DNA of 64,000 bases from NCBI RefSeq assembly GCF_000308675.1, contig NZ_BAGE01000057.1:124001-188000 (forward strand), given 5' to 3'. The first letter of the stretch is position 1. The number at the start of each line of letters is the position of its first letter. Below, piece after piece: positions 1 through 8,523 of the stretch. A model generated the notes under the pieces. It was not told the DNA's origin and made no database searches. It saw nothing but the letters and a program-made list of their open reading frames with translations. The stretch is from Nocardia paucivorans NBRC 100373 (lineage in GTDB: Bacteria; Actinomycetota; Actinomycetes; Mycobacteriales; Mycobacteriaceae). The position numbers were made by a program, and so were the translations under genes.

Positions 1-389
1 ATGGAATCGTCGAAATTGATCATCGGCCGGATCATGACATTCTCGAACTCGAACTCGACATAGCGGCCTTGTCCATCCGTGCCGTACAGCGGAACCTGCG
101 GTGGTCGCCCATCCGACTGCCAGTCCACCTCCAGCGTGTCGCCGAGTCGGATATCACCACCGGCCATGTCGTCCGATTGCCGCGTTCCACCACACCGATC
201 GCTCCGGGTGACCGCGAGGGCGGCGCTGTGGTCGCCATCTCCGAATCCACCGACAGCCGACCTCGTGTCGCCGACCAGGACACCTTTCTTGCCGACCACG
301 TCCGAAATTCCCGCCGTCAAGGCGTGGACCGTGCGAATGGCCGCCTCTTGCGCCTTTGCCACCGGACCGCCGGTCCCCGGGATCTCCAC
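1..389 (-). CDS. Unknown protein, cut by the left window edge
   Basis: A minus-strand frame stays open from a GTG at 387-389 to the left edge, so only the N-terminal 129 or so residues are visible. It begins VEIPGTGGPVAKAQEAAIRT and includes the segments GKKGVLVGDTRSAVG and LGDTLEVDWQSDGRPP. An AGAAGG sequence about 12 bases upstream of the GTG is a fair ribosome binding site. Amino-acid use is balanced, unlike the Arg/Pro-rich shadow frames over the same DNA. No signal peptide, membrane segment or recognised motif is seen. I do not recognise the family; the alternating Gly/Asp beta-like character could suit an ESX-associated or surface protein, but that is a guess. Confidence 0.5.
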   Translation of the reverse strand, partial: MEIPGTGGPVAKAQEAAIRTVHALTAGISDVVGKKGVLVGDTRSAVGGFGDGDHSAALAVTRSDRCGGTRQSDDMAGGDIRLGDTLEVDWQSDGRPPQVPLYGTDGQGRYVEFEFENVMIRPMINFDDS

Positions 390-722
390 GAAACTTGCCC
401 GCCTTCTCGCTCAACTTCCGTATTGCGAACGCGCAACCCCGGGAGTTGTCATGGCACCACGCCCTACCGTGCGATGTCATGCTCGCCCGCGGACCTCACC
501 CATCCGGTAATATTACCTGCTCAGGGCAGCTTCTCGACACCGACCAGCTGTCGGTGCCCCACTGCCCCATCGCCGGCATCAAGCGATACGCATACGACAA
601 CATTCGGAAAAGCGCCGGCGGAACCAAAGAAATTCACTCCGCGGGGTCGAGATGGAAGTGCCGGCGCGAAGACAGGGCGGTTCCGCGCCGGCACCGGTGC
701 CGAATATCACTCGGTTTCCCGA
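390..722. other. Intergenic stretch with palindrome, no gene seen
   Basis: About 330 bases lie between the unknown gene reading left and the DUF2505 gene, which also reads left. No frame here has convincing coding character. It holds a perfect 12-bp palindrome, GGTAATATTACC at 506-517, about 117 bases upstream of the leftmost gene. Its AT-rich core could be part of a promoter or an operator for that gene. A strong hairpin near 658-694 is listed separately. Confidence 0.4.
658..694 (-). terminator. Hairpin after the DUF2505 gene
   Basis: GTGCCGGCGCG (658-668) pairs perfectly with CGCGCCGGCAC (684-694) across a 15-base loop. It lies about 30 bases past the stop of the minus-strand DUF2505 gene, which suits a terminator. 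No U-tract follows, as is common in high-GC actinobacteria. Confidence 0.5.
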
Positions 723-1229
723 TCAGTCCTGTCGTGCGGCGAACCAGTCCTCGATGAATTTGCGCTCTCCGGAGAGCACCCGATGGTGCAGTTGTTCGGC
801 GAGCGGTTCGATGGCACCACCGACGAGGGGAACCTTCACCTTCACCGAGCCGACGGTCTCGATTTCGGAACCCGAACCGGCGGGTCGCAGCCGATAGGTG
901 CCCGTCATCTCGGAGGAAATTCCGGTGGAGGTTCCGTGGAAGGTGCCCTCGGCGGTATCGCCGGTGAGCGGGCCCCAGGTATCGGTGCGGATGATCCGCA
1001 GCTCACTTTTGAGGACCTTGCGCACCACGGCGGGAATCCGGTCGGCGCGGGCCACTTCGCTCATCCCGAGTCGAATGGTGCCCGGCCCGTCCGGATGGGA
1101 CAGTTCGAGGGTTGCGGTTTCGGTGGCGTCGACGAACCGGGCCTGCCATAGTTCGTCGCTGGTGAGAGCGGCGTGCAGCCGGGATGGTGGGACCGGATAC
1201 GACAGCGTGAAGCTGAATTTTCGGGCCAT
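723..1229 (-). CDS. DUF2505 family protein
   Basis: A 168-residue cytosolic protein starting MARKFSFTLSYPVPPSR. It matches what I know of the DUF2505 family, which has a START/SRPBCC-like fold and is common in mycobacteria and nocardiae: an opening beta strand, then alternating strands (TIRLGMSEVARADRIP, GTYRLRPAGSGSEIETV), then a C-terminal amphipathic helix (AEQLHHRVLSGERKFIEDW). The biochemical role is unknown. It is divergent from the DUF3592-like gene with only 35 bases between the starts, so the two share a promoter region. The ATG at 1227-1229 is the first in frame and gives the full-length domain. Confidence 0.75.
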   Translation of the reverse strand: MARKFSFTLSYPVPPSRLHAALTSDELWQARFVDATETATLELSHPDGPGTIRLGMSEVARADRIPAVVRKVLKSELRIIRTDTWGPLTGDTAEGTFHGTSTGISSEMTGTYRLRPAGSGSEIETVGSVKVKVPLVGGAIEPLAEQLHHRVLSGERKFIEDWFAARQD

Positions 1230-1264
1230 AGCTCACGGTATCCGATATGGGTGCCCGCTAACCT

Positions 1265-1723
1265 GTGGCAGTGCCGGAAACCAGTAAGACGGACCAGCGG
1301 TCCGAACGTCTACGGCGGGCCCGGATCGCCGTGGTGATCACCGCCTCCGCGATCAGTGCCCTCGTGGTTCTGCTGGTGCTCGCGGCATGGCGCAACGACT
1401 ATCTGATCGGTTCGGATATGGGGGTGACCACCGGCGAGGTGCTTTCTGCCGGCCGGCTTCGGTCGGCGGTCATGTACGTCACCCCGGACGGCGAGACACA
1501 CAACCCCAAGGTCGGGGTGCTGTATCCGACCAATCTCACCGCGGGCGAGCGGATCACCGTGGAATACAGCAGGGCCGACCCGGATCTGGTGCGCGTGGCC
1601 GGACGTGATGTGCGGGTGGCCATCCCACCGGCGCTATCGGTGCTGGCGACCATCTGGGCGATCGCGCTGCCGCTGCTGTGGTTGTTGGTCCATATGGCCC
1701 GGCGCGCTTCCCGGGGCGAGTGA
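1265..1723 (+). CDS. DUF3592-like membrane protein (Rv0556-like)
   Basis: A 152-residue membrane protein. One hydrophobic segment lies near residues 20-42 (IAVVITASAISALVVLLVLA) and a second near 124-146 (VLATIWAIALPLLWLLVH). They flank an extracytoplasmic-looking beta domain with the segment YPTNLTAGERITVEYSRADP, as in DUF3592 proteins. In M. tuberculosis the equivalent gene (Rv0556) also sits between menD and the quinone methyltransferase, so position supports the assignment. Function is unknown. Two GTG codons (1265 and 1271) are possible starts; neither has a clear ribosome binding site. menG follows 83 bases downstream on the same strand and may be cotranscribed. Confidence 0.7.
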   Translation: MAVPETSKTDQRSERLRRARIAVVITASAISALVVLLVLAAWRNDYLIGSDMGVTTGEVLSAGRLRSAVMYVTPDGETHNPKVGVLYPTNLTAGERITVEYSRADPDLVRVAGRDVRVAIPPALSVLATIWAIALPLLWLLVHMARRASRGE

Positions 1724-1806
1724 GCGGTTCGGCGGGAGTGTGCGCCGCCCGCCTCCGGACAAGCATCCGCGGGCCGTCATATCACCACATCCATTAAGGT
1801 CGTGCC

Positions 1807-2622
1807 GTGGCGAATACGCATACGGGCCGGGCCTCGCTGGACAAGCAACCACACGAGGTGGCGTCCATGTTCGACGGGGTGGCGCGGCGGTACGACCTGA
1901 CGAATACCGTGCTCACCGCCGGCCTGGACCGCTATTGGCGGTGGGCGACCCGCAAGGCGATCGCGCCCCGTCCGGGTGAACGTGTACTGGATCTGGCGGC
2001 GGGGACCGGGGTTTCCACCGTGGAATTGGCCAAATCCGGTGCCTGGTGTGTGGCAACCGATTTCTCCCTGGGCATGTTGCAGGCGGGTCGGTTCCGCAAG
2101 GTGCCGATGGTCGCCGGGGACGCCACGGCGCTGCCGTTCGCCGACAATTCCTTCGACGCGGTGACCATCTCGTTCGGCCTGCGCAATGTGGCCGATACCG
2201 ATGCGGCGCTGCGCGAGATGCTGCGCGTCACCAAACCCGGCGGTCAACTGGTGGTGTGCGAGTTCTCGACCCCCGTCGTCCCAGTGTTCAAAACCGTGTA
2301 CATGGAGTTCGTGCTGAAGGCCCTGCCGGCGGTGGCGCGGACGGTCAGCAGCAACCCGGACGCCTACGTCTACCTGGCCGAGTCCATTCGGGCCTGGCCG
2401 AATCAGCGTCGACTGGCCCGCCGGGTGACGGAAGCGGGCTGGTCGGGCGTGCAATGGCGCAACCTCACCGGCGGTATCGTGGCCCTCCACCGCGGGTACA
2501 AGCTCGGCGGCCGAGCGTCGGTCCCGGAGGCGGCAGCACAGCGTAACCACGCAGGGGACAACGAAGCCGCCCATCGAACACAGCGGCCGAGCGTCGGCCC
2601 CGAAGGCGGCAGCACAGCGTAA
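1807..2622 (+). CDS. menG: Demethylmenaquinone methyltransferase with repeat-derived tail
   Basis: The enzyme methylates demethylmenaquinone with S-adenosylmethionine, the last step of menaquinone synthesis. UbiE/MenG signatures are clear: FDGVARRYDLTN (residues 22-33), the SAM-binding LDLAAGTG (61-68), and the family segment ISFGLRNVAD (121-130). The start is GTG. The core ends at about residue 234, the length of the M. tuberculosis homologue. From there the frame runs on for 37 residues through the 76-bp tandem repeat that begins at 2509, ending PSVGPEGGSTA. That tail is therefore repeat-encoded and probably not needed for catalysis. Other men genes lie at 14.7-22.7 kb. Confidence 0.93.
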   Translation: MANTHTGRASLDKQPHEVASMFDGVARRYDLTNTVLTAGLDRYWRWATRKAIAPRPGERVLDLAAGTGVSTVELAKSGAWCVATDFSLGMLQAGRFRKVPMVAGDATALPFADNSFDAVTISFGLRNVADTDAALREMLRVTKPGGQLVVCEFSTPVVPVFKTVYMEFVLKALPAVARTVSSNPDAYVYLAESIRAWPNQRRLARRVTEAGWSGVQWRNLTGGIVALHRGYKLGGRASVPEAAAQRNHAGDNEAAHRTQRPSVGPEGGSTA

Positions 2623-2745
2623 CCACGCAGGGGACAACGAAGCCGCCCATCGAACACAGCGGCCGAGCGTCGGCCCCGAAGGCGGCAGCACAGCGTAACC
2701 ACGCAGGGGACAACGAAGCCGCCCGTCGAACACAGCGGCCGAGCG
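2509..2745 (+). repeat. Tandem 76-bp repeat, about 3.1 copies (locus A)
   Basis: Units begin at 2509, 2585, 2661 and 2737 with GGCCGAGCG, so the period is exactly 76. The copies are nearly identical. The first copy and half of the second encode the MenG tail; the rest is noncoding. The reverse complement contains GTGGTTACGCTGTGCTGCC, which matches the core of the repeats at 30954, 41366, 45575, 47056 and 53603, so this is one member of a dispersed family. Confidence 0.95.
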
Positions 2746-2801
2746 CAGCGAGTTCATTTTCCTCACAGCTGTGATGTTCGTCGGTGAGGATGAACTTCAC
2801 C

Positions 2802-2820
2802 TTTCCCTAACGTTGGGAAA
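2802..2820. promoter_or_regulatory. 19-bp palindrome upstream of the nitrate reductase gene
   Basis: TTTCCC (2802-2807) and GGGAAA (2815-2820) form inverted arms around TAACGTT. This lies 36 bases before the ATG chosen for the nitrate reductase fusion. A looser pair CCTCAC/GTGAGG lies just upstream, near 2761-2789. The position suits an operator for a nitrogen or redox regulator, but I cannot match it to a known consensus; it does not fit a GlnR box well. Confidence 0.35.
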
Positions 2821-2855
2821 ACGCGCCGAAATCGCGGGTGCGGATCATCGGGTGC

Positions 2856-5800
2856 ATGTCCGACGCGGTAACCGACCGACAACCGGGCACGACCCGGACG
2901 GCGTGCTCATATTGTGGTGTCGGCTGCGGGATCGTTGCCACCACCCACCTCGACGACTCCGGGAATCCGGTGATCGCCAAGGTGGCGGGCGATAAACTTC
3001 ATCCGTCGAATGCGGGCAGGTTGTGCACCAAGGGAGCGACCCACCTGGAGCTCACCCGCACCTCCGGCCGGATGACCACGGCCTATCGGCGACCCGAACG
3101 CGGCGCGCAGCCGCAACCGGTGGCGGTGGACGATGCGGTGCGGGAGGCCGCCGCGCGCCTGCGGGCCATTGCCGATGAGCACGGACCGGACGCCATCGCC
3201 GTGTACGTCTCGGGTCAGATGTCCCTGGAAGCCCAATATCTGGCGACGAAGCTGGCCAAGGGCTATCTGCGGACCACGCATATGGAGGCCAATTCCCGGC
3301 TGTGCATGGCGAGCGCGAGCACCGGCTACAAACAATCGCTGGGTGCGGACGGACCCCCCGGTTCCTACGACGATATCGACCACGCCGATCTGTTCTTCGT
3401 GATCGGCGCCAACCTGTCCGACTGCCACCCCATCCTGTATCTGCGGATGGTCGACCGGCTCAAGACCGGGGCCAGGCTGATCGTGGTGGATCCGCGCCGC
3501 ACCGAGACCGCCGCGCGGGCCGATCTCTTCCTGCAGATCACCCCGGGTACCGATCTCGCGCTGCTCAACGGCCTGCTGCATCTGCTGGTAACGGCCGGTG
3601 ACATCGATGAGGAGTTCATCGCCGAACACACCGAGGGCTGGGAGCGGATGCCCGGATTCCTCGCCGACTACACCCCGGGGCGGGTGGCCGAGATCACCGG
3701 GTTGGCCGTCGACGATATCCGCACCGCGGCGCGGTGGATCGGCGAGTCGGGGGAATGGATGTCGCTGTGGACGATGGGGCTCAACCAGTCCACGCACGGC
3801 ACCTGGAACACCAATGCCCTCTGCAATCTGCATTTGGCCACCGGCGCCATCTGCCGCCCGGGTAGCGGTCCCTTCTCCCTGACCGGGCAGCCGAACGCCA
3901 TGGGCGGACGGGAAATGGGCTATATGGGTCCGGGCCTGCCCGGCCAGCGCAGCCTGCTGTCGGCCGAGGACCGCCGGTTCGTGGAAACCGAGTGGGGGCT
4001 GGCGCCGGGCACCCTGCGCGAACAGGGCACGGGAGGCGCCATCGATATGTTCCGAGCCATGTCCGAGGGCACCATCAAGGCCGTCTGGATCATCTGCACC
4101 AATCCGGTGGCCACGGTGGCCAACCGCAAAACGGTGATCGCCGGGTTGGAAAAGGCCGAGCTGGTGATCGCCCAGGACATCTACACCGATACCGCGACCA
4201 ACGCCTACGCCGATATCCTGTTGCCCGCGGCGGCCTGGTCGGAGATGGACGCGGTGATGGTCAACTCCGAACGCACCGTCACCCTGCAGCAGCGCGTCAC
4301 CGATCCCCCCGGCGAGGCCCGCCCGGATTGGCAGCTCATCGCCCGGATGGCGATTGCGCTGGGTTTCGACGGGTTCGCCCATTCCTCGAGCGCCGAGGTA
4401 TTCGCCGAGATCACCCGTTTCGCGAATCCGGCGACCGGTTACGGCCTGCGGGGGATGAGTTACGAACTGCTGCGTGCGGGGCCGATGCAGTGGCCGTGCG
4501 CCGACCCGTCCCGGCGCCGCAATCCGATCCGTTACCGCAATGACGGCATCGACCGGCCGCTGTTCGTGGACGAGTCCGGACGTCGTCCCCGGTTGGTTTT
4601 CCCGACACCGAGCGGACGTGCGGTGTTCTGGCCGCGACCGCATATGGCGCCCGACGAACTACCGGACGACGATTTCCCGTTCCTGCTCAATACCGGTCGG
4701 CTGCCGCATCAGTGGCATTCCATGACCAAGACCGGTCGTATCGCCAAGCTGGAGAAATTGAACGGGCGACCCTTCGTCGAGGTGCATCCCGACGATGCCC
4801 GGAGGTTGGGTGTGGCACCGGACGATCAGCTGGAGATCGCCTCGCGTCGGGGACGGGCCGTTCTCCCGGTGCGCATCAGCGATCGGGTGCGTCCCGGTGA
4901 CTGTTTCGCACCGTTTCACTGGAACGACGAGCAGGGCGAGTATCTGACGATCAATGCCGTCACCAATGACGCGGTGGATCCGGAGTCCCGACAACCGGAG
5001 TTCAAGGCCTGCGCGGTGGCACTGCGCCGGGTCGCCACCATGGCCCGGCCGGAGGGCAGTGCGGCACCGGAATCACCACCCTCACGACCGGAGGCTCGAC
5101 CGGGGCGGCCGGCGGCCGGCCGGGGCGGAACTTGTGAACCCGCGCATCCGTTGGCCACGTTGCTCGGCCTGGATACCACCACCCCTACCCTCTCCGAACC
5201 CGAACGGGTCTACCTGTCCGGATATCTCGCCGCCCTACAATCGGGGCCGGTAACCGGCGTTCCGGTATTGCCGGACGGCGCGCCGCTGGCACCGACGAGC
5301 CGCCTGTGGGTGGACGGACTGTTGGCCGGTCTGTACTCGCGTGAGGGTCGGCCGGCCGCCGGAGCGGCGGAGGCATTCACCGGAGACGAACCCGGCGAGG
5401 TCGCCGACCACGACCGTCGGGGGGTGACCGTGCTCTGGGCATCCCAGACCGGAGCGGCGGAAGAGTTCGCGGCGATCACGGCTGCCAGGCTCGCCGAGGC
5501 CGGTTTCCGGCCCCGACTCGTCGAGATGGATTCCGCCGAGCCGGCGTCGCTCAGCGGTGATGTGCTGGTCATCAGCAGTACTTTCGGTGACGGCGGTCCC
5601 CCCGACAACGGCGCCGATTTCTGGGAACGCCTGTCCGGTGGCGATACTCGGCTGACGGGAGTCCGGTACGCGGTCTTCGCGCTCGGCGATTCCTCCTACG
5701 ACGACTTCTGCGGGCACGGCCGCAAACTCGACGAAACCTTCGCCGCTCACGGCGCCACCCGCCTACTCGCCCGGGTCGACAGCGAAGCCGACAGTGATGA

Positions 5801-7127
5801 GCCGGGCAAACGTTGGCTCGACGATGTCCTCGACGCACTCACCGGTACCTCGCCGTCCTCCGGCACCGTGCCCCGTATCGACCGCACCGCGACCGATGCG
5901 CCGGGGCGGGACACCGACCACACCGACACACCCGGCGCTGCCGACCGGTACACCGCCGGCGCGGGTACGGCTCTGCTCACCCGGGCGACGCGCCCTGTCG
6001 ACACGGCGCCGTTCACCCGGAAGTCCCCGCTGACCGCTCCCTTGTGCCGCAACGAGCTGCTCTCGGCTCCCGGCTCGGCGAAGGAAGTCCGCCGATTGGG
6101 CTTCGATCTGCGTGGCCTCGACGCACGGTACGAGGTTGGCGACGCGCTCGGTATCCGGCCCGCCAACGCACCGCATGTCATTACCTCCTGGCTCGCCGCC
6201 ACCGGGCTGAAGGGCAACCGCGGCGTGGAGATCGATGGCCGGGAGGTCCCATTGGCCGAGGCCCTGCGCACCCACTACGACATCACCAAGGTGAGCCACG
6301 AGCTGCTGGATTTCATCGCCGAGCGAAACCCGAACAACCGCCTCGCGAAACTGCTGCGCCGCGACAACCGCACCGAGCTGGACGCTTATCTGTGGGGGCG
6401 ACAGGCGGTGGACGTGCTACGCGATTTCCCGGTCCGGGCCGATCTGGTCGAATGGCTCGCCGTGTTGAAGCGGCTCCAGCCGCGCCAGTATTCGATCTCC
6501 TCCAGCCCGCTGGTCAGCCCGGACGAGGTGGAGTTGACCGTCGGTGTGGTGCGCTACGGCGAGCCGGATCCCACCGGCCGCGGCGGGGTGTGCTCGACCT
6601 TCCTCGCCGATCGGGCGCAGAAAACCGGTGCGCCGATATTCCTGCAGCGTGCCCCGCATTTCAAACCGCCCGCCGACCCGACCGCGCCGATGATCATGGT
6701 CGGCCCCGGCACCGGTATCGCCCCGTTCCGTGGTTTCCTGCAGGAACGCCGAGCACTCGGCGCCACCGGACGCAACTGGCTGTTCTTCGGCGACCAGCAC
6801 GCCGCGCACAACTTCTACTACCGCGCCGAACTCGAGGATATGTTCCGCACCGGCTTCCTCACCCGCCTGGACCTGGCCTTCTCCCGTGACCAGCGGGAAC
6901 GAATCTATGTCCAGCACCGGATGATCGAACACGGTGCCGAGCTGTGGTCGTGGCTGCGCGACGGCGCCCACTTCTACGTTTGCGGCGACGCCGCCCGCAT
7001 GGCCCGCGACGTGGACGACACCCTCCTCGAGATCGCCCGAGTCCACGGCAATATGGATGACGATGCCGCGCGGGCCTTCCGCAAGCAGCTCATCGCCGAA
7101 AAGCGTTACGTCCGCGACGTCTACTGA
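2856..7127 (+). CDS. Nitrate reductase fused to CysJ-type flavoprotein reductase
   Basis: A 1423-residue fusion. The N-terminal half is a molybdopterin oxidoreductase of the assimilatory nitrate reductase type: 4Fe-4S ligands C17, C20, C24 and C57 (TACSYCGVGCG, AGRLCTKG), Mo-bisMGD regions, and the dinucleotide-binding domain at about 590-720. A Pro/Gly-rich linker leads to a flavodoxin domain (VLWASQTGAAEEFA, from about 857), then a sulfite-reductase/P450-reductase-like module with the FAD motif RQYSISSSP (about 1211) and the NADPH motif MVGPGTGIAPFRGF (about 1280), ending VRDVY. The layout implies that electrons pass from NADPH through FAD, FMN and Fe-S to Mo, reducing nitrate to nitrite. 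Fusions of this kind are known in Nocardia and Rhodococcus. A GTG at 2838 is an alternative start. No nitrite reductase or transporter lies nearby. Confidence 0.88.
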   Translation: MSDAVTDRQPGTTRTACSYCGVGCGIVATTHLDDSGNPVIAKVAGDKLHPSNAGRLCTKGATHLELTRTSGRMTTAYRRPERGAQPQPVAVDDAVREAAARLRAIADEHGPDAIAVYVSGQMSLEAQYLATKLAKGYLRTTHMEANSRLCMASASTGYKQSLGADGPPGSYDDIDHADLFFVIGANLSDCHPILYLRMVDRLKTGARLIVVDPRRTETAARADLFLQITPGTDLALLNGLLHLLVTAGDIDEEFIAEHTEGWERMPGFLADYTPGRVAEITGLAVDDIRTAARWIGESGEWMSLWTMGLNQSTHGTWNTNALCNLHLATGAICRPGSGPFSLTGQPNAMGGREMGYMGPGLPGQRSLLSAEDRRFVETEWGLAPGTLREQGTGGAIDMFRAMSEGTIKAVWIICTNPVATVANRKTVIAGLEKAELVIAQDIYTDTATNAYADILLPAAAWSEMDAVMVNSERTVTLQQRVTDPPGEARPDWQLIARMAIALGFDGFAHSSSAEVFAEITRFANPATGYGLRGMSYELLRAGPMQWPCADPSRRRNPIRYRNDGIDRPLFVDESGRRPRLVFPTPSGRAVFWPRPHMAPDELPDDDFPFLLNTGRLPHQWHSMTKTGRIAKLEKLNGRPFVEVHPDDARRLGVAPDDQLEIASRRGRAVLPVRISDRVRPGDCFAPFHWNDEQGEYLTINAVTNDAVDPESRQPEFKACAVALRRVATMARPEGSAAPESPPSRPEARPGRPAAGRGGTCEPAHPLATLLGLDTTTPTLSEPERVYLSGYLAALQSGPVTGVPVLPDGAPLAPTSRLWVDGLLAGLYSREGRPAAGAAEAFTGDEPGEVADHDRRGVTVLWASQTGAAEEFAAITAARLAEAGFRPRLVEMDSAEPASLSGDVLVISSTFGDGGPPDNGADFWERLSGGDTRLTGVRYAVFALGDSSYDDFCGHGRKLDETFAAHGATRLLARVDSEADSDEPGKRWLDDVLDALTGTSPSSGTVPRIDRTATDAPGRDTDHTDTPGAADRYTAGAGTALLTRATRPVDTAPFTRKSPLTAPLCRNELLSAPGSAKEVRRLGFDLRGLDARYEVGDALGIRPANAPHVITSWLAATGLKGNRGVEIDGREVPLAEALRTHYDITKVSHELLDFIAERNPNNRLAKLLRRDNRTELDAYLWGRQAVDVLRDFPVRADLVEWLAVLKRLQPRQYSISSSPLVSPDEVELTVGVVRYGEPDPTGRGGVCSTFLADRAQKTGAPIFLQRAPHFKPPADPTAPMIMVGPGTGIAPFRGFLQERRALGATGRNWLFFGDQHAAHNFYYRAELEDMFRTGFLTRLDLAFSRDQRERIYVQHRMIEHGAELWSWLRDGAHFYVCGDAARMARDVDDTLLEIARVHGNMDDDAARAFRKQLIAEKRYVRDVY

Positions 7128-7288
7128 TGTAGGTGGAGAAACAGATACCCTGGGAGAACACGGTCCGAGCACACCCCGAACCGGCCGTCCAGGTCGCGAA
7201 ATGCGCGGGCGACGTTCTCCGGCTCCTCCGCTTCGGGCAACCCGAGCCTCGCGGGATCCGCTTCCGGAGAAGTTTGGGCTCGGCGCGC

Positions 7289-7609
7289 CTACAGCAGTGG
7301 TGATCCAGGAGCCGGGGTGAGTTGGGTGGTGGTCACCTCGATGATGGTGGTTGTGTCGAAACCCTCCATATCGGAGCGCAGTTCCGGGCCGGCCAGATAC
7401 CGCTCGGTGATATCGGCCGGATCGGTGTCCGCAGGGAACGACAGCAATGCATACAGTCTCGGCACCTCGGAACCATCGGTCCACAGACCGTGTAGGCCGA
7501 TGCCGTATTCCGGGAAGCTCACCAGATGCCGGGGATAGTGGATGGTCCGATAGCGCTCCAGCGCATCCGCCGTCGACAGTGTGTATATCCGGAGTTGATA
7601 GATCCTCAT
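7289..7609 (-). CDS. NIPSNAP family protein
   Basis: A 106-residue protein beginning MRIYQLRIYTLSTADALERY, the typical opening of bacterial NIPSNAP proteins, which have a ferredoxin-like alpha/beta-barrel fold of unknown or enzyme-accessory function. Other family-like segments are GLWTDGSEVPRLYALLSF and PELRSDMEGFDTTTI. A GGAATCAGCTC sequence precedes the ATG. It sits downstream of the DUF4267 membrane protein on the same strand, 45 bases away, so the two may form a small operon. The BTAD/AAA regulator on the opposite strand may control them, but this rests on proximity alone. Confidence 0.75.
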   Translation of the reverse strand: MRIYQLRIYTLSTADALERYRTIHYPRHLVSFPEYGIGLHGLWTDGSEVPRLYALLSFPADTDPADITERYLAGPELRSDMEGFDTTTIIEVTTTQLTPAPGSPLL

Positions 7610-7654
7610 GAGCTGATTCCTGTTCCTATTCGCAAATGATGGTGTGGCCAGGGC

Positions 7655-8032
7655 TCAGGCGGTCAGCAGTAGCGTTGCGGCCACCAGGACCACGGCTGCG
7701 GCAGCGGCGTGTATGCCGTAGGCAGCCGACCTGGGGCCCCGGCTGCGGAGCACGATCGCCGCGTCGCCGATCGGGATGAGAGCGAGGCCGAGCATGAGTC
7801 CGCCGAGCAGCGCGGGTGTGCCGGCGGCGAGCAGAACGAAAATGCACACCCCGGAGGCCATGTCACGAACACCCTTGACGCGCAGCCAGGCACGGAAAGC
7901 GGGGTCCTGGATGGGGGAGTTCGGAATACCGAAACCGGCCGCACCCTGCGGCGCCCGGAAGGAACTCGCGCCCATGAAAACGATTGCGATGGCGATGACA
8001 GTGGCAAGGGAGCTGCCGATGATCGACTGCAT
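7655..8032 (-). CDS. DUF4267-like four-helix membrane protein
   Basis: A 125-residue hydrophobic protein with four likely transmembrane segments at roughly 8-25, 58-75, 78-95 and 103-123. The segment FRAWLRVKGVRDMASGVCIF (about 46-65) is typical of the DUF4267 family as I remember it. Function is unknown. It is followed by the NIPSNAP gene, and the remains of a hemerythrin-like gene lie just upstream on the same strand. Confidence 0.65.
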   Translation of the reverse strand: MQSIIGSSLATVIAIAIVFMGASSFRAPQGAAGFGIPNSPIQDPAFRAWLRVKGVRDMASGVCIFVLLAAGTPALLGGLMLGLALIPIGDAAIVLRSRGPRSAAYGIHAAAAAVVLVAATLLLTA

Positions 8033-8109
8033 AATGGATTCCTTTTCCGGGGGATATTCTCAGTGGAGACCGCGCCCGCGCCGATGGGCGTGACGATCTC
8101 GTCGTCTAC

Positions 8110-8406
8110 GCGCCGGCCGACCGGCGCATCCGCTCGACTGCGAGGACTTGCTGCGTTGCGGTCCAGGCGATAACGGCATCGGTGGCCGAGTTCGGATACT
8201 GCGCGTATTCGGTGTCCACCAGGCCAGGCCGTCGTCGGCCTCATGTGAGTGGGCAGGGTCGGGCCGCGCGGAGGCGGCGGATGACATGCCGGATGACACG
8301 GCACCGTGTCGCCCGGGACGACCGCTGCGACGAGCTCGATCAGCAGCCGGGACTCGCGACGGAAAGCGCGGTGGACGATTTTTCCATCCTGGGTATCGAC
8401 ACTCAT
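8110..8406 (-). pseudogene. Decayed hemerythrin-like gene
   Basis: A good ribosome binding site (AAAGGCAGG) precedes ATG 8404-8406. The first 34 residues, beginning MSVDTQDGKIVHRAFRRESR and running to LLIELVAAVVPGDT, look like the N terminus of actinobacterial hemerythrin-domain proteins. The frame then turns into Pro/Arg-rich sequence. In a second frame near 8225-8260 a piece reads HSHEADDGLAWW, resembling the HHxxED metal-ligand segment. A third frame (8110-8220) reads DAVIAWTATQQVLAVERM before a stop. The simplest reading is a gene broken by at least two frameshifts. It reads away from the BTAD regulator. The hemerythrin assignment is from memory of the family and is tentative. Confidence 0.4.
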
Positions 8407-8523
8407 GGTTCCTGCCTTTCAAAGATTTTCGATCGACTCGAGACTGCCCCCGAGTGCTTGGAAGGGACTGGGAACCGACTTGGAACGCTCGAACGCGGCC
8501 ACGCACGTAGGATGTGCCCCGTT

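Noticed and set aside
69..1151. Long plus-strand open frame of 360 codons at the left end
   Set aside because: It lies opposite the DUF2505 gene and the partial left-edge gene, is rich in Arg/Pro/Ser, has no domain and no ribosome binding site. It is a GC-rich shadow frame.
2761..2837. GlnR box upstream of the nitrate reductase
   Set aside because: The spacing and bases do not fit the known GTnAC-n6-GAAAC pattern; only the palindrome is reported.
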